A stretch of DNA of 64,000 nucleotides from Sphingomonas montanisoli (lineage in GTDB: Bacteria > Pseudomonadota > Alphaproteobacteria > Sphingomonadales > Sphingomonadaceae), in contig NZ_VTOU01000001.1 of assembly GCF_008274695.1 (NCBI RefSeq), forward strand, positions 62,001 to 126,000, in the 5' to 3' direction. Under the pieces are notes generated by a model. The model was given only the letters and a program-made list of their open reading frames with translations, was not told the DNA's origin and did not search any database. The position numbers were made by a program, and so were the translations under genes. Positions 16,091 to 23,459 of this stretch are shown here, piece after piece (within the stretch, counting starts at the first letter, position 1; the number at the start of each line of letters is the position of its first letter).

Positions 16091-16636
16091 TCAGGCGGCG
16101 GGCTTGAGAACCTCGTCGCCCTTGTTCCAGTTGCAAGGGCACAGTTCGTCGGTCTGCAGCGCGTCGAGAACGCGGATCGCCTCGGCCGGGTTACGGCCCT
16201 GGTTGAGACCGTTCACGGTGACGTGCTGGATGATGTTGTGCGGATCGACGATGTAGGTCGCGCGATAGGCAACGCCCGCATCCTTGTCGACGATGCCGAG
16301 CGCACCGGCGAGCTTCTTCTGGTTGTCCGCGATCCACGGGAAGTCGCAGTTCGCCAGACGCTCATCCGACTTGCGCCACGCAAAGTGAACGAAATCGGTG
16401 TCGGTCGACGCGCCGATCAGCACCGCGTCACGATCCGCCAGGTCGTTCTTCAGTTCGCCATAACCGATGATCTCGGTCGGGCAGATGAAGGTGAAGTCCT
16501 TCGGCCAGAAGAACACGACCTTCCACTTGCCGCCGGTTTCGCCGGTGTCGATCGTTTCGCCGGCCGGGAGCGCGGCGACGCCCTGCTGAACAGGGAGGAC
16601 GAACGAGGGGAATTCATCGCCAACGGTAAGCGCCAT
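16091..16636 (-). CDS. ahpC: Peroxiredoxin AhpC
   Basis: 181 residues from the ATG at 16634-16636, which has AAGGAG upstream; the longer frame reaches into the promoter. The peroxidatic Cys52 is in FTFICPTEI, and the C-terminal LCPCNWNKGD carries Cys166 and Cys168, like the extra cysteine of mycobacterial AhpC. It reduces H2O2 and organic peroxides in the cytosol. The paired ahpD and divergent oxyR support this; an ahpF-type reductase is absent locally. Confidence 0.95.
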   Translation of the reverse strand: MALTVGDEFPSFVLPVQQGVAALPAGETIDTGETGGKWKVVFFWPKDFTFICPTEIIGYGELKNDLADRDAVLIGASTDTDFVHFAWRKSDERLANCDFPWIADNQKKLAGALGIVDKDAGVAYRATYIVDPHNIIQHVTVNGLNQGRNPAEAIRVLDALQTDELCPCNWNKGDEVLKPAA

Positions 16637-16719
16637 GTCGAAGCTCCTTATGTGATTTGCCGGTGCGGCGTGACGGACATTAGTGACGGTGTCATGGCAG
16701 GGTGGCATTCGCACGACAA

Positions 16720-16743
16720 ATTGATTATTTCGCCCCCATTGAT
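16720..16743. promoter_or_regulatory. Candidate OxyR-binding region between ahpC and oxyR
   Basis: Two ATTGAT hexamers stand 18 bases apart, start to start, in an AT-rich patch just upstream of oxyR. LysR regulators commonly bind repeated half-sites in the divergent region of their own gene, so this is the natural place for an OxyR site. The match is by position and repetition, not to a verified consensus. Confidence 0.3.
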
Positions 16744-16758
16744 CGACAGAGGCGATGA

Positions 16759-17670
16759 ATGGCGACCTATCTCCCGACGCTGAAACAGCTTCAATATCTC
16801 GTGGCGCTCAAGGACCATGGTCATTTCGGCAAGGCGGCGGAGGCATGCTTCGTGACGCAATCGACGCTGTCGGCGGGGTTGCGCGAGCTTGAGTCGCTGA
16901 TCGGCATCACGCTGGTCGAACGGACGCGCCGCGTGGTCCGCTTCACGCCGCTGGGGCTGCGGATCGCCGAGAAGGCCCAGCGCGTGCTGCGCGAGGCGGA
17001 GGAACTCAGCGATCTCGCGCGGGCTGCGGGCAAGCCGCTGTCGGGTGATCTGCGCATGGGCGTGATCCCCACGATCGCGCCGTTTCTGCTGCCGCGCATC
17101 CTCCCCAAGCTGCGCAGCGAGTGGCCCGACCTGAAGCTTTATCTGCGGGAGGAGACGACGGGTGCCGCGTGCGACTCGCTGCATCGTGGTCATGTCGACT
17201 GCGTGCTGCTCGCATTGCCCTATCATTGCGGCGACGTGGAGAGCGTCGACCTGTTTCTCGACCGCCTGTTCATCGCCTTTTCCGAGGATGAGAAGATCGA
17301 TCATTCGCCGGTGCTGAGCGCCGATGCGATCGACGAAAGCCGGCTGCTGCTGCTCGAGGACGGGCATTGCCTGAAGGATCATGCGCTCGCGGCGTGCAAC
17401 CGGCCCGAACTGCGTGCCGAGGCTGCGATGCTGGGCACCTCGCTCCACACGCTGGTGCAGATGGTCGACAATGGCCTGGGCGTCACCCTGCTGCCGGCAA
17501 TGGCGCTCGACGCGGGCATCCTCGACAATACGCATGTGCTCGCGCGTCCGCTCTCGGCCGACAATCCCTCGCGCCGGATCGCGCTCGCCTGGCGCAAGGG
17601 CAGTCCGCGGGAGAAGGAGTTTCGGCTGTTGGCCGATGCCCTGCGCGAAGCAGGGCAGAACACCGCATAG
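16759..17670 (+). CDS. oxyR: Hydrogen-peroxide sensor OxyR (LysR family)
   Basis: 303 residues. The N-terminal winged helix-turn-helix is clear (HGHFGKAAEACFVTQSTLSA), followed by the LysR effector domain. The redox switch cysteines are conserved: GHCLKDHALAAC places Cys204 and Cys213 nine residues apart, equivalent to the pair that forms the activating disulphide in E. coli OxyR. It is transcribed away from ahpC-ahpD, which it probably activates on peroxide exposure. Confidence 0.95.
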   Translation: MATYLPTLKQLQYLVALKDHGHFGKAAEACFVTQSTLSAGLRELESLIGITLVERTRRVVRFTPLGLRIAEKAQRVLREAEELSDLARAAGKPLSGDLRMGVIPTIAPFLLPRILPKLRSEWPDLKLYLREETTGAACDSLHRGHVDCVLLALPYHCGDVESVDLFLDRLFIAFSEDEKIDHSPVLSADAIDESRLLLLEDGHCLKDHALAACNRPELRAEAAMLGTSLHTLVQMVDNGLGVTLLPAMALDAGILDNTHVLARPLSADNPSRRIALAWRKGSPREKEFRLLADALREAGQNTA

Positions 17671-17903
17671 TCATTCTTGGCGGATTTCCGGGAAAAAATT
17701 TTCTGGTTCCGCTGCATCCACTGCAACCAGATCATAGGTAGCGGCGTAACGACTCCTGCCCCCCGCCCCCGGAACAGTGGCGTAGCCGTCCGGGGCGATT
17801 GTGCGAGTTGCGTTGCGTGCTAGTTCCCAGTGCGATGAGCGGTACGGCCCGTCGCCCAGGACGCCGGCTTTTCGGTATGTCGTCGATAGGGAAGGCCCCA
17901 CCT

Positions 17904-18623
17904 TCAGCTGACGGGCATCGTCACCATGCTGCCCGAATAGAGGACCGGGCCGGTGGGCAGTCCGGTCGGCGATCCGCCGACGGGTTCGAGCGAGACCGCG
18001 ATCGTCGCGTCATTGCGGCCGCCGAGCATTTTCGCCGGCATTGTCGCCGAGCCGGACGATGGCATCACGCCGAGCGATTTCGGCGCATCCTTGCCCATGA
18101 TCGCCCACAGTTCGAGGCTGTGACCCGGACGCGCGGTGAGGTTGACCGGCATCACGCGCATCTGGCCCGTCGCCTGATCGAAAGTGACGAGAAGCGCGGG
18201 GCTGCCACCGCTCTCGCTGAGCGCGGCGATCGACTGGATTCCCGGCGTGAGCGGAGCGGGGGACGTGATGGGCGGCGGCGGCGTGAGCATCGGTCCACGC
18301 AGCGCAAGGCCGGAGGCGAGAAGCGCCATGACAGCTGCGGCTGCCGTCGCGAATTGCCAGCGACGTTCGGACTTGGCGACCCGGTGATTATCGTTTGCAA
18401 TCGCAGCGCCCGCCGTGGCGCGCTCGATCCGCCGCCATAGATCGGGGGAGGGGTCGACCGAGGGCGCGGTCAGCAGCGCGGGCGCCAGGCGCGACTGCCA
18501 ATCGGCGACCGCGCGCGCAATTGCGGGGTCGGTGAGAATGCCAAGCGCCACAGCCTGCCGCTCATAGGTTTCGAGCGTGCCGAGGACAAATTCACCAGCG
18601 ATCAGATCGGGATTGTCAGCCAC
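17904..18623 (-). CDS. Anti-sigma factor, RskA-like
   Basis: 239 residues. The N-terminal part (DLIAGEFVLGTLETYERQAV...VADWQSRLAPALL) resembles the sigma-binding domain of RskA-type anti-sigma factors; a single membrane helix follows (WQFATAAAAVMALLASGLAL), then a periplasmic domain with LVTFDQATGQMRVMPVNLTA and a GHSLELWAI segment typical of the family. It overlaps the sigma gene by eight bases, so the pair is made together. It should hold the ECF sigma factor at the membrane until a signal releases it. Confidence 0.9.
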   Translation of the reverse strand: MADNPDLIAGEFVLGTLETYERQAVALGILTDPAIARAVADWQSRLAPALLTAPSVDPSPDLWRRIERATAGAAIANDNHRVAKSERRWQFATAAAAVMALLASGLALRGPMLTPPPPITSPAPLTPGIQSIAALSESGGSPALLVTFDQATGQMRVMPVNLTARPGHSLELWAIMGKDAPKSLGVMPSSGSATMPAKMLGGRNDATIAVSLEPVGGSPTGLPTGPVLYSGSMVTMPVS

Positions 18624-19158
18624 CGAGGCAGACCTTCAGCTTGGCGAGCGCGCGGTGAAGCCACGACTTGATGGTGCCGCTGGGATGGCCCAGCCGTTCG
18701 GCCAGTTCGTCGCGACTGTCGCCGCGCAGATAGGCGGCCAGCACCAGCTGGCGCTGATCCTCATCGAGCCGATCGAGGCAGATGCGCAGCGCGGCGAGTG
18801 CCTCGGCCGATGGACCGCCTTCGTCGGCGACCAGATCGAAATCAAACTCGTCGGTCGACAGCTTCGTGCCCGGCCGCTCGCGACGGCGGACGTCGATCGC
18901 GACATTGCGTGCGATGGTGGCCAGCCACGCGATCGGGCTGCCGCGCAGAGCGTCATAACCCGCGGCGTTGCGCCAGATTTTTACGTAAACATCCTGCATC
19001 GCGTCTTCAGCTACCGACCTTTCGGGCAAGATACGGAGCACGATCCCGAATAGTTTCGCCGAAGTCCGGCGGTACAGCTCGGCAAAGGCAGCGCGATCGC
19101 CTTCCGCCGTCGCGAGCAGAAGGACGCCGAGTTCGGCGCTGCCCGTACCCGCGCTCAT
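18616..19158 (-). CDS. ECF-family RNA polymerase sigma factor
   Basis: 180 residues from the ATG that overlaps the moaE stop (ATGA). Region 2 is AAFAELYRRTSAKLFGIVLR through DAMQDVYVKIWRNAAGYD, and region 4 is LDEDQRQLVLAAYLRGDSRDELAERLGHPSGTIKSWLHRAL, a full helix-turn-helix for the -35 element. Length and the adjacent RskA-like anti-sigma gene indicate a SigK-like ECF group. Its regulon is unknown. The coupling to molybdopterin genes upstream is unusual. Confidence 0.93.
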   Translation of the reverse strand: MSAGTGSAELGVLLLATAEGDRAAFAELYRRTSAKLFGIVLRILPERSVAEDAMQDVYVKIWRNAAGYDALRGSPIAWLATIARNVAIDVRRRERPGTKLSTDEFDFDLVADEGGPSAEALAALRICLDRLDEDQRQLVLAAYLRGDSRDELAERLGHPSGTIKSWLHRALAKLKVCLGG

Positions 19159-19604
19159 GGCCGCCACCTGTCGGTCGCAGCGGTATCGCTGCTGCGAGAT
19201 TCGACCCAGGCGCTGCGACCGTCGGCAAAATGCTCCTTCTTCCAGAAGGGCGCTTCGGTCTTGAGCCAGTCGATCAGGAAGGCGCAGGCTTCGAGCGCAG
19301 CATGGCGATGCCGTGCCGCCGCTGCGGTGAGGACGATGCGCTCGCCCGCGCGCAATTCGCCATAACGGTGGATTACGGTCACCCCGGCGAGCGTCCAGCG
19401 CTCGGCCGCCTGTTCGGCGATATCACGCATCACCTTTCCGGTCATGCCCGGATGATGTTCGAGTTCGAGCATCGCCATGCCCCCTTCGCCGCGCACGATC
19501 CCGGTAAAGCTTGCGAGCCCGCCGCCGCCCAGCGCTTCGAGCCGCGCGAGTTCCGCACCGACATCGATATCCTCACGCTGCACCAGCACCCGGAGCGCAC
19601 TCAC
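19155..19604 (-). CDS. moaE: Molybdopterin synthase catalytic subunit
   Basis: 149 residues from a GTG that overlaps the moaD stop (GTGA). MoaE transfers sulphur from thiocarboxylated MoaD to precursor Z to give molybdopterin. Conserved pieces are FTGIVRGEGG, LELEHHPGM, HRYGELRAGERIVLTAAAA and the catalytic-lysine region KTEAPFWKKEHF. The C-terminal tail after WVESR is variable in the family. It sits in the tight chain pgsA-moaD-moaE-sigma. Confidence 0.93.
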   Translation of the reverse strand: MSALRVLVQREDIDVGAELARLEALGGGGLASFTGIVRGEGGMAMLELEHHPGMTGKVMRDIAEQAAERWTLAGVTVIHRYGELRAGERIVLTAAAARHRHAALEACAFLIDWLKTEAPFWKKEHFADGRSAWVESRSSDTAATDRWRP

Positions 19605-19864
19605 GCGGCGCCTCCGGTCACAGGCGGAAAAAGGGCGATTTCACGCGCGCCTGCGAGGCTGGCCGTCAGGTCGACGAAGCGGTCGTCGATGGCCGCACGA
19701 AGCCGGGTGCGATCGGCGAAGGCCGCGACATAGCCATTGCCGCGTTCGACGAGCCAATCAACGAGATCGACGATGCGGGCGACCGATGCCGGCGGATCGA
19801 CCCGCTCGCCGCTCAGCCCGATCGCTTCGCGAATACCGGCGAAGTAGAGAAGATCGATCGCCAC
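19601..19864 (-). CDS. moaD: Molybdopterin synthase sulphur-carrier subunit, GG followed by two Ala
   Basis: 87 residues if started at GTG 19862-19864, giving (V)AIDLLYFAGIREAIG, the usual MoaD opening; the longer frame lies inside pgsA. MoaD is a ubiquitin-like protein whose C-terminal Gly-Gly is adenylated and thiocarboxylated by MoeB. Here the end reads FPPVTGGAA, so two alanines follow the Gly-Gly. Either the tail is trimmed, it is tolerated, or the true protein differs by a small sequence change. It starts six bases after the pgsA stop. Confidence 0.88.
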   Translation of the reverse strand: MAIDLLYFAGIREAIGLSGERVDPPASVARIVDLVDWLVERGNGYVAAFADRTRLRAAIDDRFVDLTASLAGAREIALFPPVTGGAA

Positions 19865-19869
19865 CCGTA

Positions 19870-20421
19870 TCAGTCCATGTGCCGTACGCCGACGCGCATA
19901 TAGTCCCACCCGGTCAACAGCGTCAGACCCGCGGCGGCCCACAGGCTGAACAGCCCCACATCGCGCACCCACGGCCATTCCGGCAGCGCACCGGCAAGAA
20001 TGATCGAACCGAGCGACACCAACTGGAACGTCGTCTTCCACTTGGCGAGCTGGCTGACCGGCATCGAAATCTGCAACCCTGCCAGAAACTCGCGCAGGCC
20101 CGATACGGTGATCTCACGCAGCAGAATGATCAGCGCTGCGATGGTGTGGTACCCCGTGACGTCGCGGGTGAAGACCAGCATGACGATGACGGCCGCCACC
20201 ATGATCTTGTCGGCGATCGGATCGAGGAACACGCCGAGCTTCGACACCGTACCTTGTGCGCGGGCCAGATAGCCGTCGAAGTAATCGGTGATCGCCATCA
20301 GCGCATAGAGCCCGAAGGCGAGCGCATATTCGAGCTTGCTCGCCCCCGGCCACAGCAGGAAGACGAGGATTGGCACCGCCAGGATACGCGAGAGCGTCAG
20401 AATGTTCGGCAAGGTCAGCAT
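19870..20421 (-). CDS. pgsA: CDP-diacylglycerol-glycerol-3-phosphate 3-phosphatidyltransferase
   Basis: 183 residues, an integral membrane enzyme with several hydrophobic helices, making phosphatidylglycerol phosphate. The CDP-alcohol phosphotransferase motif is complete: D46, D49-G50, A53-R54, G63, D67 and D71 in DYFDGYLARAQG...FLDPIADK. The start MLTLPNILTLSRI is typical of PgsA. It heads a minus-strand chain with moaD, moaE and the sigma/anti-sigma pair. Confidence 0.95.
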   Translation of the reverse strand: MLTLPNILTLSRILAVPILVFLLWPGASKLEYALAFGLYALMAITDYFDGYLARAQGTVSKLGVFLDPIADKIMVAAVIVMLVFTRDVTGYHTIAALIILLREITVSGLREFLAGLQISMPVSQLAKWKTTFQLVSLGSIILAGALPEWPWVRDVGLFSLWAAAGLTLLTGWDYMRVGVRHMD

Positions 20422-20596
20422 CTGTTGCCTCGTCTAGCGCAGTTTCCCCCACAGGAGGAAGCGGTCACGGAACGATTTTCCGTCCCATCCACATGTCATC
20501 GTGGCGTCACGCATATCGCGCTTGGTCCGTCACACGCGCTAGGCTATGCCGCATCCGTTCGAGCCGGCGATAACGATAGAAGGCCTCACGCTCCGC

Positions 20597-21976
20597 ATGA
20601 CCCCGTCCTTTCGGCTCCTCGGCCAGCGCCGGTTTCTGCCGCTTTTCGTCACCCAGTTCCTGGGCGCGTTTAACGACAATCTGTTCAAGACATCGATGGT
20701 CTTGTTCGTCACCTTCGAAGTCTATTCGGATCCGGCGGTCGAGGCGAAGTTTTCGGCGCTGGCGACCGCGCTCGTGATCCTGCCCTTCTTCCTGCTCTCG
20801 GCGCTGTCGGGCCAACTCGCGGACAGCCGGGACAAGGCGAAGATCATCCGCATCATCAAGGCGGCCGAGATCGGCATCATGGTGGTGGGCGCGACCGGCC
20901 TGATCCTCAAGATGATCCCCGTGATGCTCGCGGCCCTGTTTGCGATGGGCGTGCATTCCACTTTCTTCGGCCCGATCAAATATGCGCTGCTGCCCCAGCA
21001 TCTTGAGAAGGACGAGGTTCTTGCGGGTACCGGGCTGGTCGAGGCCGGTACCTATATCGCGATCCTGGCCGGCACGATCCTGGCTGGCTTCATCAGCGCG
21101 AAGACGGCGGCCGCGGCGGTCCTGATCGTCGCGGTACTGGGCTGGTTGGCGGGACGGCAAGTGCCGCCGGCGCCGCCGGTGGGGAAGGGCGATCCGCTCG
21201 ATTTCCATGTCGTGCGCGCTTCGATCAAGCTGGTGTCGGATACGATGCACGTCCGCCGGCTGTTCCTCGCCATTATCGCGATCAGCTTCTTCTGGGCGAT
21301 CGGTTCGATCCTGATCATCGAGTTCCCGCCGCTCGTGAAGAACGTCTTCACCGCCGACGAGAAGGTGGCGAGCCTGTTCCTCGCGATCTTTTCGGTCGGC
21401 GTCGCGATCGGCTCGGTCGTGATCAACAAGCTGCTCGGCTCGCACGTCTCGGCGCGTTACGCGCCGGCATCGGTGATCGCGATGGCCGGTTTCGTGCTGT
21501 TCATGTATTTTGTGGCCGAAGGCTGGGAAGGCCGTACCGACGGCAAGCTCTACAACCTTATCGAGTTCATCAACCATCCGAGTTCGTGGCTGGTTGCGAC
21601 TGCGCTGCTGGGCGTCGCGGTGACCGGCGGCATGTTCGTGGTCCCGCTCTATGCCTTCCTCACGACCACTGTCGGCGAGGACAAGACCGCACGCACCGTC
21701 GCCGCCAACAATATCGTCAATTCGGGCGCGATGGTGGGCGGCGCTGCTCTGGTGATCGCGACGACGGCTTCGGGCGTTTCGGTACTCAACGCGCTGCTGC
21801 TGGTGCCGGCTATGTGCCTGGTTTCAGCTTGGACGGGCTGGCGGCTCCACAAGGCGTGCGGCGAGGCCGAACTGCCCGAGCATGACACGCCGTTCGCGCA
21901 TGATCCGACGGGCGACATGCTGCCTATCCTGTCGCAGCACCACGAGGCACCGTCAGCCGAGAATAAGCAGGAATAA
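20597..21976 (+). CDS. MFS transporter, LplT-like
   Basis: About 459 residues from ATG 20597; an ATG at 20546 would add 17 residues (MPHPFEPAITIEGLTLR) and cannot be excluded. The opening RRFLPLFVTQFLGAFNDNLFKTSM is characteristic of the LplT/Aas branch of the major facilitator superfamily, which moves lysophospholipids across the inner membrane. Multiple hydrophobic helices follow, with the HSTFFGPIKYALLPQHL loop typical of this branch. No acyltransferase domain is fused here, although many relatives carry one. The substrate is therefore inferred from family only. Confidence 0.88.
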   Translation: MTPSFRLLGQRRFLPLFVTQFLGAFNDNLFKTSMVLFVTFEVYSDPAVEAKFSALATALVILPFFLLSALSGQLADSRDKAKIIRIIKAAEIGIMVVGATGLILKMIPVMLAALFAMGVHSTFFGPIKYALLPQHLEKDEVLAGTGLVEAGTYIAILAGTILAGFISAKTAAAAVLIVAVLGWLAGRQVPPAPPVGKGDPLDFHVVRASIKLVSDTMHVRRLFLAIIAISFFWAIGSILIIEFPPLVKNVFTADEKVASLFLAIFSVGVAIGSVVINKLLGSHVSARYAPASVIAMAGFVLFMYFVAEGWEGRTDGKLYNLIEFINHPSSWLVATALLGVAVTGGMFVVPLYAFLTTTVGEDKTARTVAANNIVNSGAMVGGAALVIATTASGVSVLNALLLVPAMCLVSAWTGWRLHKACGEAELPEHDTPFAHDPTGDMLPILSQHHEAPSAENKQE

Positions 21977-22054
21977 GGCCAGGAAGACCGAATAAGCGAT
22001 CAGGAAGCGGCGCCCATCCTCGGGCGAGACCTGTGCTGTCAATTTACGCCACAT
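21953..22054 (-). CDS. Candidate 33-residue membrane microprotein
   Basis: A short frame, antisense to the last 24 bases of the MFS gene. It starts MWRKLTAQVSPEDGRR, then a hydrophobic helix (FLIAYSVFLALFLLILG) ending right at the stop. CAGGAC lies just before the ATG. The basic N-terminus plus one helix is typical of small membrane regulators and of conserved tiny proteins that annotation misses. No homologue is known to me; the call rests on ribosome site and composition. Confidence 0.45.
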   Translation of the reverse strand: MWRKLTAQVSPEDGRRFLIAYSVFLALFLLILG

Positions 22055-22120
22055 GGTCCTGAGCTAACAGGCGGGGACGGCCATCACAACGGCGCGCGGG
22101 GGGCACCTGTCCCAATATCG

Positions 22121-23392
22121 TCAGAGCAGCGCCGACAAGCCGTGAAGCCCAACGCCGACGAGGCCGCCGACGATCGTTCCGTTGACGCGGATATACTGAA
22201 GATCGCGACCCACCGCATTTTCGAGCTGCGTCGTAACCGTGCGCGCATCCCAGCTGCGGATCGTATCGGATACCAGCGTGACGATGCTGTCGCCATAATC
22301 GGCGACCAGGCCCACCACCGCGCGGCGCGTGAAGCGGTTGATCGTGCGGCGCAGCGCGACATCGGTCTGGAGCGTGCCGCCAAGCTGGCGCAGAGCCTCA
22401 CCAATCTGGCCGCCGGCGACGACGTCCGGATTGCGCGCAGCGGCGATCATGCGGGTGCGAGCGCCCTGCCACAGCCGATCCATCCATGCGGCGACCGCCG
22501 GGCTGTCGATGATGTCGGCCTTGAGTGCGTCGACCTTAGCGCGCGTCTCGGGGTCGTTTTGCAGCTTTGAAGCCAAAGCCTCCAGCCCTTCCTGCGCTTT
22601 TAGACGGAGCGGGTGGTTCGGATCGGTGGCCATGTCGTCCAGCAGCTTGTGCAGCCCTTCGACGATCGCGCCCGACAGCTTTTCGTCGAGGCCGGTCCAG
22701 CGCATGAACTTGCCGGTGCGGGTCTGCACCATATCGTGGATCAGGGTTTCGTTGTGTAGCAGGACGCGGCTGCCCCACTGGATCAGCCCGTCGAGCATCT
22801 CGGCATGGCGGTTTTCGACGATCGCGGCGGAGAGCGTCTGACCGAGAAGGGGGCTGACATCGAACTCGCGCAGCCGGTTCGCCAGACCCGACTTCACCAT
22901 TGCGCCAAGCCGATCGTCGCCGAGCGACTCAAGGATCGTCGCGAAAAGCCGACCGACGCCTTCGCGCATGCGTCCGCTCTTGGGCGGGTTGGCGAGCAGG
23001 CGGCCGATCGCGCCTGCGGCATCGACCTTCATCATCCGCCGCGCGACGACCGACGCGGTCAGGAAGTTGACGCGCAGAAAGTTGGCGAGGCTCGATCCGA
23101 TCCGATCCTTGTTGCGCGGGATGATCGCGGTGTGGGGGATGGGAAGGCCGAGCGGATGGCGGAACAACGCCGTCACCGCGAACCAGTCGGCAAGGCCGCC
23201 CACCATCGCCGCTTCGGCAAAGGAACGGAGATAGCCCCACGCCGCATGATGGCCGTCCAATTCCTGCCCGCGCGCGGCGATGTAGATGGCCGCCATCAGG
23301 ATCAGAAGCCCGGTCGCGACGATCCGCATGCCGCGCACGCCCCCCTGTGCGGGGTTGAAGCGGTCGAGGCCGGTCGTCTTGAGCAGGTTCAT
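22121..23392 (-). CDS. DUF445 family membrane protein
   Basis: 423 residues. An N-terminal helix (VATGLLILMAAIYIAARG) is followed by the DUF445 signature AMVGGLADWFAVTALFRHPLGLPIPHTAIIPRNKDRIG; the rest is long and helical, with a hydrophobic end (IVGGLVGVGLHGLSALL). It is probably anchored in the inner membrane. The family's function is not established. It stands alone on the minus strand after the RND efflux genes. Confidence 0.9.
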   Translation of the reverse strand: MNLLKTTGLDRFNPAQGGVRGMRIVATGLLILMAAIYIAARGQELDGHHAAWGYLRSFAEAAMVGGLADWFAVTALFRHPLGLPIPHTAIIPRNKDRIGSSLANFLRVNFLTASVVARRMMKVDAAGAIGRLLANPPKSGRMREGVGRLFATILESLGDDRLGAMVKSGLANRLREFDVSPLLGQTLSAAIVENRHAEMLDGLIQWGSRVLLHNETLIHDMVQTRTGKFMRWTGLDEKLSGAIVEGLHKLLDDMATDPNHPLRLKAQEGLEALASKLQNDPETRAKVDALKADIIDSPAVAAWMDRLWQGARTRMIAAARNPDVVAGGQIGEALRQLGGTLQTDVALRRTINRFTRRAVVGLVADYGDSIVTLVSDTIRSWDARTVTTQLENAVGRDLQYIRVNGTIVGGLVGVGLHGLSALL

Positions 23393-23459
23393 GGTTCGAG
23401 AATGGCCGATCGCGCCGATAGTTCAACCAGATGGTCGAATTTGGCGCGATCGTTATCCT

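Noticed and set aside
17671-17901. A 76-codon GTG-started frame after the anti-sigma gene
   Set aside because: It starts right after the anti-sigma stop, but has no recognisable motif or firm ribosome site, and its Arg/Ala/Gly-rich make-up is like random high-GC frames.
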